A stretch of DNA of 14,285 bases, from positions 1 to 14,285 of the forward strand of contig PLTL01000378.1 in the NCBI GenBank assembly GCA_003164475.1, read 5' to 3'. This DNA is from Candidatus Dormiibacterota bacterium (lineage in GTDB: Bacteria > Chloroflexota > Dormibacteria > UBA8260 > Bog-877). Within the stretch, counting starts at the first letter, position 1. Every line of letters starts with the position of its first letter. The position numbers and the translations under genes were made by a program. Positions 1 to 6,323 of this stretch are shown here, one piece after another. Under the pieces are notes generated by a model that was not told the DNA's origin, did not search any database, and saw only the letters and a program-made list of their open reading frames with translations.

Positions 1-159
1 ACCCAGCACAACCCCGTGATCGCGGTGCACTACCGGCGCAAGCGAGAGGCTGGCAAGTCGAAGATGAACGCCCTCGGGCACTGCATGAGCAAGTCGCTGA
101 GCCTGGTCTGGGGAGTCTGGCGCAACGGCCAGCCCTTCGACCCCAGCTACCGGGCTTGA
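1..159 (+). CDS. IS110-family transposase, C-terminal fragment (cut by window edge)
   Basis: Only the last 52 residues and the TGA stop are inside the window; the frame is open from base 1. The visible tail (NPVIAVHYRRKREAGKSKMN, then GHCMSKSLSLVWGVWRNGQP) resembles the C-terminal end of IS110/IS116/IS902 transposases, where a basic R-x-(R/A)-GK-x-K-x-A stretch is followed by a helix and a short N/D-G-x-P-(F/W)-D-P ending. The domain that carries the conserved serine and the DEDD-like domain lie outside the window, so it cannot be told whether the element is intact. IS110 elements are DNA recombinases guided by a bridge RNA encoded in a noncoding end. A 12-bp perfect hairpin lies 16 nt after the stop. 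It converges on the substrate-binding protein gene. The family call rests on pattern memory of a short stretch, so it is good but not certain. Confidence 0.7.
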   Translation, partial: TQHNPVIAVHYRRKREAGKSKMNALGHCMSKSLSLVWGVWRNGQPFDPSYRA

Positions 160-175
160 CAAAACCCTATGGGAC

Positions 176-203
176 CTAGAGCCGAGCCGACGCTCGGCTC
201 TAG
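176..203. terminator. Perfect 12-bp hairpin between convergent genes
   Basis: CTAGAGCCGAGC (176-187) and GCTCGGCTCTAG (192-203) are exact reverse complements around a CGAC loop. The hairpin lies between the stop of the transposase fragment (159) and the stop of the convergent substrate-binding protein gene (215), where a shared bidirectional terminator is expected. No T-run follows on either strand, so a classical intrinsic terminator is not proven. It could instead belong to the IS110 element's noncoding end. Confidence 0.55.
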
Positions 204-214
204 CAGTCAGCGGA

Positions 215-2017
215 TCAGGAATCGGTCCAGTACTGCGGGTAGATATTGAGGTTGGGGTCCTGAGGCAACGTACCGTGAAGCGAGCTCTTGATCTCCGAGA
301 GCTGGGAGTAGAAATTTGGAAGCCAGATCACGGGAAGCTGCTTGGCGAGGTAGTTCTCGTACTGAAAGAGCGGGGCGAGCCCGGGCTGAACATACGTCGC
401 CCGAATGTACTTGTCGGCGGTCGGATTGCTGTAGCCGTTGAAGTCGGAACCTGACCCCATAGCGAAGATTTCGTCGCCAGTCGGGTAGAAGTTTGGTGAG
501 TACGTATATGAGTGACCAAAACTACCGTAACTGATGAGCTGCCAGTGACACCCGAAACCTGTTGTCGGTTGGCACGGACTCAACTCCGAGAATACCTGGG
601 ACGGTGCGCTCGGATCTAGAGTGACGCCGATCCCTGCCAGCGACCATGCCGACCGTACCACTTGCATCATCGCCGAGAAGACGGCCGAACCAGTCGTGTA
701 CTGGAGGGTAAACTCCAGTACCTTGCCCTGCTTGATTCCAGCACCGCAGTCTATTGCCGCGGTTCCAGGCCGGATACACGTATCAACTCCATCAGGGCGC
801 ACCTTCCAACCATGACTCGCCAGCAGGTTCTTAGCGATTCCGACGTTGTAGTGGTAGAGGTTATGAGTCTCATCCGTCGTTACATAGGCGCTGGTCGGAC
901 GAAGTGGGACAGGGCCATACGTTGGGTAACCCTCACCGTGGAGAATCGACTTGATCATCTCTGGCTGGTTGACCAAACGTTGCAACGCCTGTCGGAAGTA
1001 CAGTTGTTTGAACAAGGGACCGACTTGTGGGTTGGTGAAATTGTCAAGAATGTAATTGATACCCCAAACGCTCCAGGGGTGAAGTTTGTATCCGAGCTTA
1101 GCAAGGACCGCCGTCTCATCTAGGTCCTCGATTGGGAGGTAGCCGTAGTCGAGTGACCCGGCCCGCAGGGCATCGAACTCGGAAGTGTCGCTGGTGAAAG
1201 GCAGTTCCGCGAAGTACTTGATTTGGGGCTTCCCCGGTCCCGTGTACTTGTCGTTGCGCACAAACTCGGTATACCCGGTCGAAGACGCATAAGCCGCTAC
1301 CTTCCAAGGGCCGTCTACGACGCTCCACAGAGGGTTGGTGGCGTAGGTTGACAGGGTGGTTGATTGGCCATCCAAGAATTGGTAGACCTGAATCGCCCCA
1401 GACGTGGTCGTGTCGTAGTCGTTGACTGTCCCACGGCTTGACGTCTTGTCCCAAGCATGTTGCGGCATGGGAATGATCTGGCTGAGTTCGTTAGATAGGA
1501 CCCAAGTGTGATTGTATGCCTTGTTGAAGGTGATACTGAACTGGTTAGGCGTATTCGCGGGGAAGTTCATTCCCGAGACGTTGTCCGGAAACGCTCCGGG
1601 CGTGTAGCCGTACCAATTGTCCTTGTTCGCGATCACCATGTTCATCCAGAACTCTACGTCACGGTTAGTGACTGGGACTCCGTCAGACCAGAGGTAATGA
1701 TTCAGTTCAATGGTTACCGTGCGACCACCGTTCGAGTAGGTGGGAGGCTTGCCAAGAGACAGTCTGAAGTTGACCGAAGGTCGGCCGTCGATTCCGAACC
1801 AATAGAGCGGACGATATAGCTGGTACTGAAGGTCAAAGATGTTCGCGTTGGACGCAGCAACCGGGTTCATGAGGGGGAAGATGTAGTTCGGTGTGCTTCC
1901 CGGTGGCAATGCGAACGTAATCGGGGAGGTCGGCTCTTTGGCTGCGGCAGTCAGCGCCGACCCTCCGAGCACGACGGTCGCCAGGGCGAAACAGAGACAG
2001 ACTCGAAGGAGCCTCAT
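215..2017 (-). CDS. Secreted ABC-transporter substrate-binding protein (SBP family 5, peptide/nickel type)
   Basis: 600 residues with the ATG at 2017. This start is preferred over the in-frame ATG at 2050 because GGAGG (2027-2031) sits 9 nt before it and the protein then begins with a good signal peptide: MRLLR, a hydrophobic stretch about residues 6-22, and an Ala-Ala-Ala cleavage site near 24-26. The two Cys residues lie inside the hydrophobic core, so there is no lipobox, unlike most monoderm SBPs. The mature part has the family 5 plan: an N-terminal lobe with YRPLYWFG and VTNRDVEFWMNMV, the GPWKV...Y turn, FRQALQRLVNQPEMI in the hinge region, and a C-terminal lobe ending near NGYSNPTADKYI. 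The family binds oligopeptides, nickel or other small solutes outside the membrane; the substrate is not predictable here. No permease or ATPase gene adjoins it. Composition is lower in GC than its neighbours (31 of 60 G+C at 961-1020, against 43 of 60 at 5281-5340), suggesting transfer. Confidence 0.85.
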   Translation of the reverse strand: MRLLRVCLCFALATVVLGGSALTAAAKEPTSPITFALPPGSTPNYIFPLMNPVAASNANIFDLQYQLYRPLYWFGIDGRPSVNFRLSLGKPPTYSNGGRTVTIELNHYLWSDGVPVTNRDVEFWMNMVIANKDNWYGYTPGAFPDNVSGMNFPANTPNQFSITFNKAYNHTWVLSNELSQIIPMPQHAWDKTSSRGTVNDYDTTTSGAIQVYQFLDGQSTTLSTYATNPLWSVVDGPWKVAAYASSTGYTEFVRNDKYTGPGKPQIKYFAELPFTSDTSEFDALRAGSLDYGYLPIEDLDETAVLAKLGYKLHPWSVWGINYILDNFTNPQVGPLFKQLYFRQALQRLVNQPEMIKSILHGEGYPTYGPVPLRPTSAYVTTDETHNLYHYNVGIAKNLLASHGWKVRPDGVDTCIRPGTAAIDCGAGIKQGKVLEFTLQYTTGSAVFSAMMQVVRSAWSLAGIGVTLDPSAPSQVFSELSPCQPTTGFGCHWQLISYGSFGHSYTYSPNFYPTGDEIFAMGSGSDFNGYSNPTADKYIRATYVQPGLAPLFQYENYLAKQLPVIWLPNFYSQLSEIKSSLHGTLPQDPNLNIYPQYWTDS

Positions 2018-2103
2018 GGCACATGTCCTCCCCACTTCATGGCCCGGCACTGGAAGTCACCTCGTGGGACCGGTCTGCTGTAAGCAGCGACCGGCGGTCC
2101 GCC

Positions 2104-2132
2104 ATGCTACCGGGCTTGTGACCTACTGTCAA
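2104..2132 (-). promoter_or_regulatory. Sigma70-type promoter for the substrate-binding protein gene
   Basis: Read on the minus strand: consensus -35 TTGACA (2132-2127), a 17-nt spacer, and -10 TAGCAT (2109-2104, 4 of 6 with the first two and last two bases of TATAAT). Transcription would start near 2097, leaving about 80 nt of leader before the ATG at 2017. This is the best-formed promoter in the window. Confidence 0.7.
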
Positions 2133-2137
2133 CCATA

Positions 2138-2149
2138 TGTCTGTAGACA
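2138..2149. promoter_or_regulatory. Palindrome just upstream of the -35 box (putative operator)
   Basis: TGTCT-GT-AGACA, an exact 5-2-5 inverted repeat, begins 5 nt upstream of the TTGACA box. The position suits an activator, or a repressor overlapping the promoter edge. No regulator gene is adjacent and the site does not match a motif I can name. Confidence 0.35.
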
Positions 2150-2378
2150 CCTGCGCCCCTGAGGGGATTGGACAAGCTACCCGTTCCGCGGGACCGTCTG
2201 TTCACGCCCCCATCACGGCGCCTTTCGTGTGTCAACGTGTGTGTCAGAGCGCTGGCGGCGATCTCAGCCCGAAGTGAGCGCGATCTCAAGTCGGGAGTCT
2301 GCCCCATTCGACTAACGGTCTCGGGCGGCGAGCCTGGGCCCAGCGGGGCAAGAGCGACTGTCAGCGAGTCCTCAGGGC
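2150..2378. other. Noncoding spacer with short repeats
   Basis: No convincing gene on either strand. With the promoter region and leader below it, the gene-free stretch runs from 2018 to 2378. Visible are a small CCCC-TGA-GGGG foldback (about 2157-2166), near-tandem CGTGTGTCA (2226-2234) and CGTGTGTGTCA (2236-2246), two copies of GCGATCTCA (2258-2266 and 2280-2288) 22 bp apart, and a loopless palindrome CTGGGCCCAG (2334-2343). The FeS oxidoreductase gene ends into this spacer; I see no clear intrinsic terminator for it. Confidence 0.5.
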
Positions 2379-4406
2379 TCAGTCGCCGGCGGGCAGGTAC
2401 TCCAGCCCCATCGACTCCGCCACCAGGACCGCGATATCCCGGCTCTCGATCGGGAGCTGCTGCGAAGTGATCCCCTCGCTGAACATGATGGCGCAGAAGG
2501 GGCAGGCGACCGCTGCGGTACCGGCCCCGGTCGCCTGGGCCTGCCGCACCCGCACCCGGTTGACCCGTTCCCCCCGCTCCCCCTCGGTCCAGAGCCGCCC
2601 CCCGCCGGCGCCACAGCACATGGCCTCGTTGCGGTGGCGCTTCATCTCCACCAGCCTGGCTCCGGGGATCGCCTCCAGCAGCCGGCGGGGAGCCTCATAC
2701 TCCTCGTTCCAGCGCCCTAGATAGCAGGGGTCGTGGTAGGTGAGGACCCGCCCCTGGGCGCCTTCGCGCAGACGAATCCTGCCCTCGTCCACGAGCCGGG
2801 CGAGGAGCTGGGTGTGATGGATCACCTCGTAGCTGCCACCCAGGTCCGGGTATTCCCTGGCCAGGGTGTTGAAGCAGTGGGGGCAGCTGGCGATGACCTT
2901 GCGGACCCTGCGGGCTTCCAGCCGCCGAACCACCTCCTGGGCCTGAGTCTGGAACAGGTACTCGTTGCCGAGCCGTCGAGCGGGGTCGCCGTTGCAGATC
3001 TCCTCCTCTCCGAGCACGGCGAAGCTGACCTGAGCCGCCCTGAGGATTGCCACGGTGGCCCGGGCGGTCGGCCAGTTCGACTCGTCGAAGGCGGTGGCGC
3101 ACCCAACCCAGTAGAGGTACTCGGCGTCGGGGTGGTCGGCAAGGAGCGGCACCTCCAGTCCCTCGGCCCAACGCATCCGAGACTCCGCTGCCATCCCAAA
3201 GGGGTTGCCGCGCTGCTCCAGGGACTCCAGGGCCGAGCGGGCGCCCTTGGGCAGCCGCGACTCCTCCAGCACCAGACTGCGGCGCATCCCCACGATCGCG
3301 GGGACGTGCTCGATCAGGACCGGGCATTCGTCGACGCAGGCGCCGCAGGTGGTGCAGGCCCAGAGCGTCTCCTCCAGCACGCTCCAGTCCAGCAGCTGCC
3401 CGGCCTGGGGCGGCCGGGCCGCGGCAGCCCCCTCCTGCCTCATCCAGTAGCTGGGCGGCGGCGCCTGGCCTCGGGCGTGCGCGTACCAACCGTCGCGAAG
3501 GTCGGTGATGAAGCGCTCGGGTGAGAGCGGCTGGCCGGTGTTGAAGGCGGGGCAGTGGGTCTGGCAGCGTCCGCACTCGGTGCAGGTGGCCAGGTCCAGC
3601 TCCTGCTTCCAGGTGAGCTGGTCCACCTGGGCGAGGCCGAAGTGCTCAGCGTGCTCGATATCCAGCAGGGGGAGATGCCGGCCGGCCGGCTCCAGGCTGC
3701 GGAAGAGGACGTTGGGGACGGAGGTGACGATGTGGAGGTGCTTGCTGTTGGCCAGGTAGACCCCGAAGCCGGCAACCAGCCCCAGATGGGCCCAGAGGAA
3801 GAGCTCGTGCCACGCCCTGATCCCCTCGCCGTGCACCCCGCGAAAGAGCTGGGCCACCGCGGCCGAGACCGGCCGCAGGTTCACGAGGTGATCGGCGCCG
3901 GCCGCGATCTGAGTGGAGTAGAGACCGAGCTGGGTGACGATCACCAGCGCGATCAGCACCAGGACGACGGTGGCGTCCCGCTGGTCGCTGTCCCGCAACC
4001 GCGGGGGCCGGAGCAGGTAGCGGTTGAGCGCCGCCACCGCCAGCCCGGTGAGCACGGCCACCGCGAACAGGTCCTGAGCGAAGGCGATGGGGCCCCACCA
4101 GAACTGCTGCTCCAGGTTGAGGGGCGGGACGAGCGCCTCCAGCCCTGCCTCCAGGATCTCCAGGTTGAGGACCACAAAGCCCCAGAAGATGAGGACGTGG
4201 GCGAGTCCGCTGAAGGGCCAGCGCAAGAGCCGGCGCTGGCCCAGCACGAAGGCAACCACCCCCCAGAGCCGCTGGCCCGGATGATCGGCGCGAGGGTCCG
4301 GCTGAGCCGCCCGCATCGAGAGCAGCAGCGGGCCCAGCCGGCGCAGGAACAGGTACCCGGAGCCTGCGACCAGCAGCAGAAGCGCGACTGGGCTGAGCCA
4401 GTTCAC
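2379..4406 (-). CDS. Membrane-anchored FeS oxidoreductase, EtfD/FadF type (ETF:menaquinone oxidoreductase-like)
   Basis: 675 residues from GTG at 4406, whose GTGA overlaps the upstream gene's TGA. The reading frame stays open above this point, but there it is only the shadow of other genes. The N-terminal third is membrane-embedded, with helices near 3-21, 68-88, 104-128, 145-166 and 199-219, similar in plan to NarI-like cytochrome b subunits. A di-cluster ferredoxin domain follows: C275-x2-C278-x2-C281-x3-C285-P and C351-x2-C354-x2-C357-x3-C361-P, each ligating a [4Fe-4S]. Two CCG (DUF224/HdrD-like) domains end it: C435, C471, C508PHC511; then C561, C597C598GAGGG, C635PFC638. This order is that of Mycobacterium EtfD and Bacillus FadF, which pass electrons from the electron-transfer flavoprotein to menaquinone during beta-oxidation. 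The enoyl-CoA hydratase gene upstream supports that role. No etfAB is visible, so a lactate/glycolate oxidase-like or other HdrD-like role remains possible. Confidence 0.85.
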   Translation of the reverse strand: MNWLSPVALLLLVAGSGYLFLRRLGPLLLSMRAAQPDPRADHPGQRLWGVVAFVLGQRRLLRWPFSGLAHVLIFWGFVVLNLEILEAGLEALVPPLNLEQQFWWGPIAFAQDLFAVAVLTGLAVAALNRYLLRPPRLRDSDQRDATVVLVLIALVIVTQLGLYSTQIAAGADHLVNLRPVSAAVAQLFRGVHGEGIRAWHELFLWAHLGLVAGFGVYLANSKHLHIVTSVPNVLFRSLEPAGRHLPLLDIEHAEHFGLAQVDQLTWKQELDLATCTECGRCQTHCPAFNTGQPLSPERFITDLRDGWYAHARGQAPPPSYWMRQEGAAAARPPQAGQLLDWSVLEETLWACTTCGACVDECPVLIEHVPAIVGMRRSLVLEESRLPKGARSALESLEQRGNPFGMAAESRMRWAEGLEVPLLADHPDAEYLYWVGCATAFDESNWPTARATVAILRAAQVSFAVLGEEEICNGDPARRLGNEYLFQTQAQEVVRRLEARRVRKVIASCPHCFNTLAREYPDLGGSYEVIHHTQLLARLVDEGRIRLREGAQGRVLTYHDPCYLGRWNEEYEAPRRLLEAIPGARLVEMKRHRNEAMCCGAGGGRLWTEGERGERVNRVRVRQAQATGAGTAAVACPFCAIMFSEGITSQQLPIESRDIAVLVAESMGLEYLPAGD

Positions 4407-4591
4407 GGGCGGTCGAACCCCACCGCGAGCAGGAAGAGGGCCGCCCCCAACAGGAAGGTGAGCCCCGCCAGGACCCAGTACCAGCGGGGCTCGTCGATCC
4501 AGAAGGGACCCCTGCGCTGGCGGGCGCCGCCCACGCAGAGGTTGGGGTCTTCCGCGGGGGCCGGCTCTCCACCCGACCGCTGCTGGCTCAC
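4403..4591 (-). CDS. Small one-helix membrane protein overlapping the FeS oxidoreductase gene
   Basis: Read from GTG at 4591 this is 62 residues: a polar, Gly/Pro-rich N-terminus (one Cys at 19), the stretch GPFWIDEPRWYW, and one hydrophobic helix (about 38-58) ending in GFDRP. Its TGA overlaps the GTG start of the FeS oxidoreductase by 4 nt (GTGA, 4403-4406), which implies translational coupling and makes the gene credible despite its size. The start is uncertain. GTG 4591 has no Shine-Dalgarno but has TACCAT (4604-4599) 7 nt ahead, suiting a leaderless mRNA; an in-frame GTG at 4657 would give 84 residues, and one at 4534 would give 43. I do not recognise a family. A role as an assembly or anchoring subunit of the oxidoreductase is inference from the overlap alone. 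Confidence 0.55.
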   Translation of the reverse strand: MSQQRSGGEPAPAEDPNLCVGGARQRRGPFWIDEPRWYWVLAGLTFLLGAALFLLAVGFDRP

Positions 4592-4869
4592 CCGGCCAAT
4601 GGTATGGACCGTGGGGCGGGGGGACCCGAGATGGACGCAAAGGCTCCCCAGCTCCACTCAGAGGCCCCCGGATCAGGTCGTAGGCCGAGATCCGGGTCGG
4701 GGAACGGATCCCAGCTGTGCGCCTGACGGAGTCGAACCTTGCCAGGCCCCGAGGAGGATGCGCGCCGGGCTGATGAGACTCCCCCGTCCCAGAACCAGGT
4801 GCTGCCGGCCGCCGGACGCTCCAAAGCTGACGAAGACTTCGCCAAGGCCGGAGCTGGCTGCCGCTGCCG

Positions 4870-5646
4870 TCAGTGCCCCGACCACTCCGGGGCGCGCTTG
4901 TGCACGAAGGCTGAGATCCCCTCCTGGGCGTCGGCGGTCCGTGACACCGCTTCGAACTCGGAGCGCTCGGCGAGGAGCCCCGCCTCCAGCGGCCGGTCCA
5001 GACCCGCGGCCACCGCACGCCTGATCGCCGCCACCGCCAGGGGTGCCCGGCCGGCCAGTTGCTCCGCCAGGGCCTGAGCCTCGTCCACCAGCCGATCCGG
5101 CTCCACCACCCGGTTGACCAGACCCATCTCAAGAGCCCGGTTCGCGTCCAGCTGCTCACCGGACAGGAGCATCTCCAGGGCCCGGCCTCTCCCCACCAGC
5201 CGGGGCAGCCTTTGGGTGCCGCCCCAGCCCGGGATGATCCCCAGTGCGATCTCGGGTTGGCCCAGCTTGGCCGTGCGGCTCGCGATCCGGATGTCGCAGG
5301 CCATGGCCAGCTCCAGGCCGGCTCCCAGGGCGAGCCCATTGATCGCGGCGACGATGGGAACGCGCTGCTGCTCCATCTCCAGGGTGAGCCGCTGGCCGTC
5401 CGCAATCTGGGCCCGGGCCACCCCCAGGCCCTGGCTGGCGAACTCGCCGATGTCGGCCCCGGCCGCGAAGAACCGGCCCCCGGCCCCCGTGATCACAGAC
5501 GCCCCCAGGGTTCGGTCCCCCTCGATCTCGGCGAAGGCCTCGCGGAGCCCGTCCAGCATCGCCTGGCCGAGGGCGTTGGCGGGAGGGTGGTCGATGGTTA
5601 CCCACGCCACTCGCCCGCGCCGCTCCAGCTTCACCTGATCGGCCAT
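4870..5646 (-). CDS. Enoyl-CoA hydratase/isomerase (crotonase superfamily)
   Basis: 258 residues, the usual crotonase length. The ATG at 5646 follows a strong AAGGAGGTG with 2-5 nt spacing. The oxyanion-hole segment AAGADIGEF (61-69) and the second one around NGLALGAG (103-110) are present. Both catalytic glutamates of the rat mitochondrial hydratase align: Glu112 in GLELAMACDI and Glu132 in GQPEIALG, followed by the typical IPGWGGTQRLPRLVG. Having both glutamates favours hydration of trans-2-enoyl-CoA over a pure isomerase. The reaction is the second step of beta-oxidation in the cytoplasm. It lies upstream of the EtfD-like gene on the same strand, but 278 nt separate its stop from the small membrane protein's chosen start (212 nt from the longest alternative), so one transcript is possible but not shown. 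Short- or medium-chain specificity cannot be read from the sequence. Confidence 0.92.
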   Translation of the reverse strand: MADQVKLERRGRVAWVTIDHPPANALGQAMLDGLREAFAEIEGDRTLGASVITGAGGRFFAAGADIGEFASQGLGVARAQIADGQRLTLEMEQQRVPIVAAINGLALGAGLELAMACDIRIASRTAKLGQPEIALGIIPGWGGTQRLPRLVGRGRALEMLLSGEQLDANRALEMGLVNRVVEPDRLVDEAQALAEQLAGRAPLAVAAIRRAVAAGLDRPLEAGLLAERSEFEAVSRTADAQEGISAFVHKRAPEWSGH

Positions 5647-5662
5647 CGCACCTCCTTCGCTT

Positions 5663-5679
5663 GGGGCCGGACCGGCCCC
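5663..5679. promoter_or_regulatory. 17-bp palindrome in the divergent enoyl-CoA hydratase / unknown-coaE intergenic region
   Basis: GGGGCCGG-A-CCGGCCCC is an exact 8-1-8 inverted repeat. It sits in the 56-nt gap between two divergent starts (5646 minus, 5703 plus), in the hydratase leader if that transcript begins near 5685. It shares the core CCGGACCGG with the palindrome before tdh (13068-13082). An operator is possible; at this GC content chance is a real alternative. Confidence 0.35.
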
Positions 5680-5690
5680 GGCACCTTGTG

Positions 5691-5697
5691 TAGGCTA
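5691..5697. promoter_or_regulatory. Symmetric -10-like element TAGGCTA (possible bidirectional promoter)
   Basis: Read on plus, TAGGCT (5691-5696) lies 6 nt before the GTG at 5703, so transcription would start at or next to the start codon. Read on minus, TAGCCT (5697-5692) would start transcription near 5685, giving the hydratase gene about a 40-nt leader with its Shine-Dalgarno. No -35 box is recognisable on either side. Overlapping symmetric -10 elements are a known source of divergent bacterial transcription. Confidence 0.3.
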
Positions 5698-5702
5698 GCT
5701 GG

Positions 5703-6323
5703 GTGACCGACAGCGAGGCGCCAGCCAGCGATCCTGAGCTGCCGCTGCCCCGGCCGGAGGAGTTCGCTGAGCTCTCTGACCAGCAGTTGGCCGAGCTGGT
5801 TAGGATGGTGGAGTCGGCCGAGCGTCAGGTCCGCCAGCGGATGGCTCCCTTCCAGCACCGCCTCAACAAGCTTGCCGCAGACGCCGCCGTGATCGCGACC
5901 GAGGTCCGTCGCCGCGAGCGCCAGGGCCAGATCCAGTCCCGCCGCCTGGTCCGGGAGCAGGTCAAGGAGGGGCAGGCCCCCTCCCTGGCCCAGCTGGTGG
6001 CGCAGGAGGAGCCGCCCGAGTTTGGAGAGCCGGACCTCGCCGAGCTCACGTTCCTCCTGGAGAGCGGAGGCGAGGTGGCGCTGGGCTACCCGGGCAGCCG
6101 CACCGCCAGTCTGCAGATGACCGGTGGGCGCACCGTCGCGACCGTCAGCACCCTGGCCGAGTCCCGCGAGCTCTATCGCCAGGGGTGGGAGTTCGGGGTG
6201 CCCGCCAGGAGGGGGGTGCGGGTGCACACGCCAGGCACCCGGCTGGAGCGTCTTCTGGACCCCGAGAAGTGCTTCGTCCGTCCCAGGGCGGCTTCGACCG
6301 GGAAACCGCCGGCATCCCCTTGA
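5703..6323 (+). CDS. Uncharacterised helical protein overlapping coaE
   Basis: 206 residues from GTG 5703. I do not recognise a family. The first 25 residues are acidic and Pro-rich; about 24-100 is strongly helical and charged (SDQQLAELVRMVESAERQV, then a basic stretch rich in Arg/Gln), compatible with a coiled coil; about 112-195 looks like a small alpha/beta domain (FLLESGGEVALGYPGSRTAS, ELYRQGWEFGVPARRGVRVH). There is one Cys near the C-terminus, no signal peptide and no membrane helix. The coding nature is supported by the divergent spacing, the base composition and the 4-nt TTGA overlap of its stop with coaE. No Shine-Dalgarno precedes the GTG; a -10-like hexamer 6 nt upstream suggests a leaderless transcript. 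Function unknown. Confidence 0.7.
   Translation: MTDSEAPASDPELPLPRPEEFAELSDQQLAELVRMVESAERQVRQRMAPFQHRLNKLAADAAVIATEVRRRERQGQIQSRRLVREQVKEGQAPSLAQLVAQEEPPEFGEPDLAELTFLLESGGEVALGYPGSRTASLQMTGGRTVATVSTLAESRELYRQGWEFGVPARRGVRVHTPGTRLERLLDPEKCFVRPRAASTGKPPASP

Noticed and set aside
4728..4738. GGTTCGACTCC on the minus strand, resembling a tRNA T-loop.
   Set aside because: The flanking bases do not form the 5-bp T stem, and no D arm, anticodon arm or acceptor stem is found in the preceding 60 nt.
4673..4885. A possible 70-residue minus-strand gene overlapping the end of the hydratase gene by 16 nt.
   Set aside because: No ribosome binding site or recognisable motif, Ser/Gly/Pro-rich translation; a second overlapping frame in the same stretch looks equally plausible. 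Not strong enough to call.
3555..5024. A 489-residue open frame on the plus strand opposite the FeS oxidoreductase and hydratase genes.
   Set aside because: It is antisense to two confidently identified genes, and its translation is a Pro/Gly/Arg/Glu/Gln-rich sequence with no motif, a usual by-product of high GC.
4407..5405. The FeS oxidoreductase reading frame stays open upstream to about 5405, which would give a protein of about 1000 residues.
   Set aside because: The extension covers the enoyl-CoA hydratase gene in another frame and translates to low-complexity Trp/Arg/Ser-rich sequence. The GTG at 4406 starts the recognisable membrane domain.
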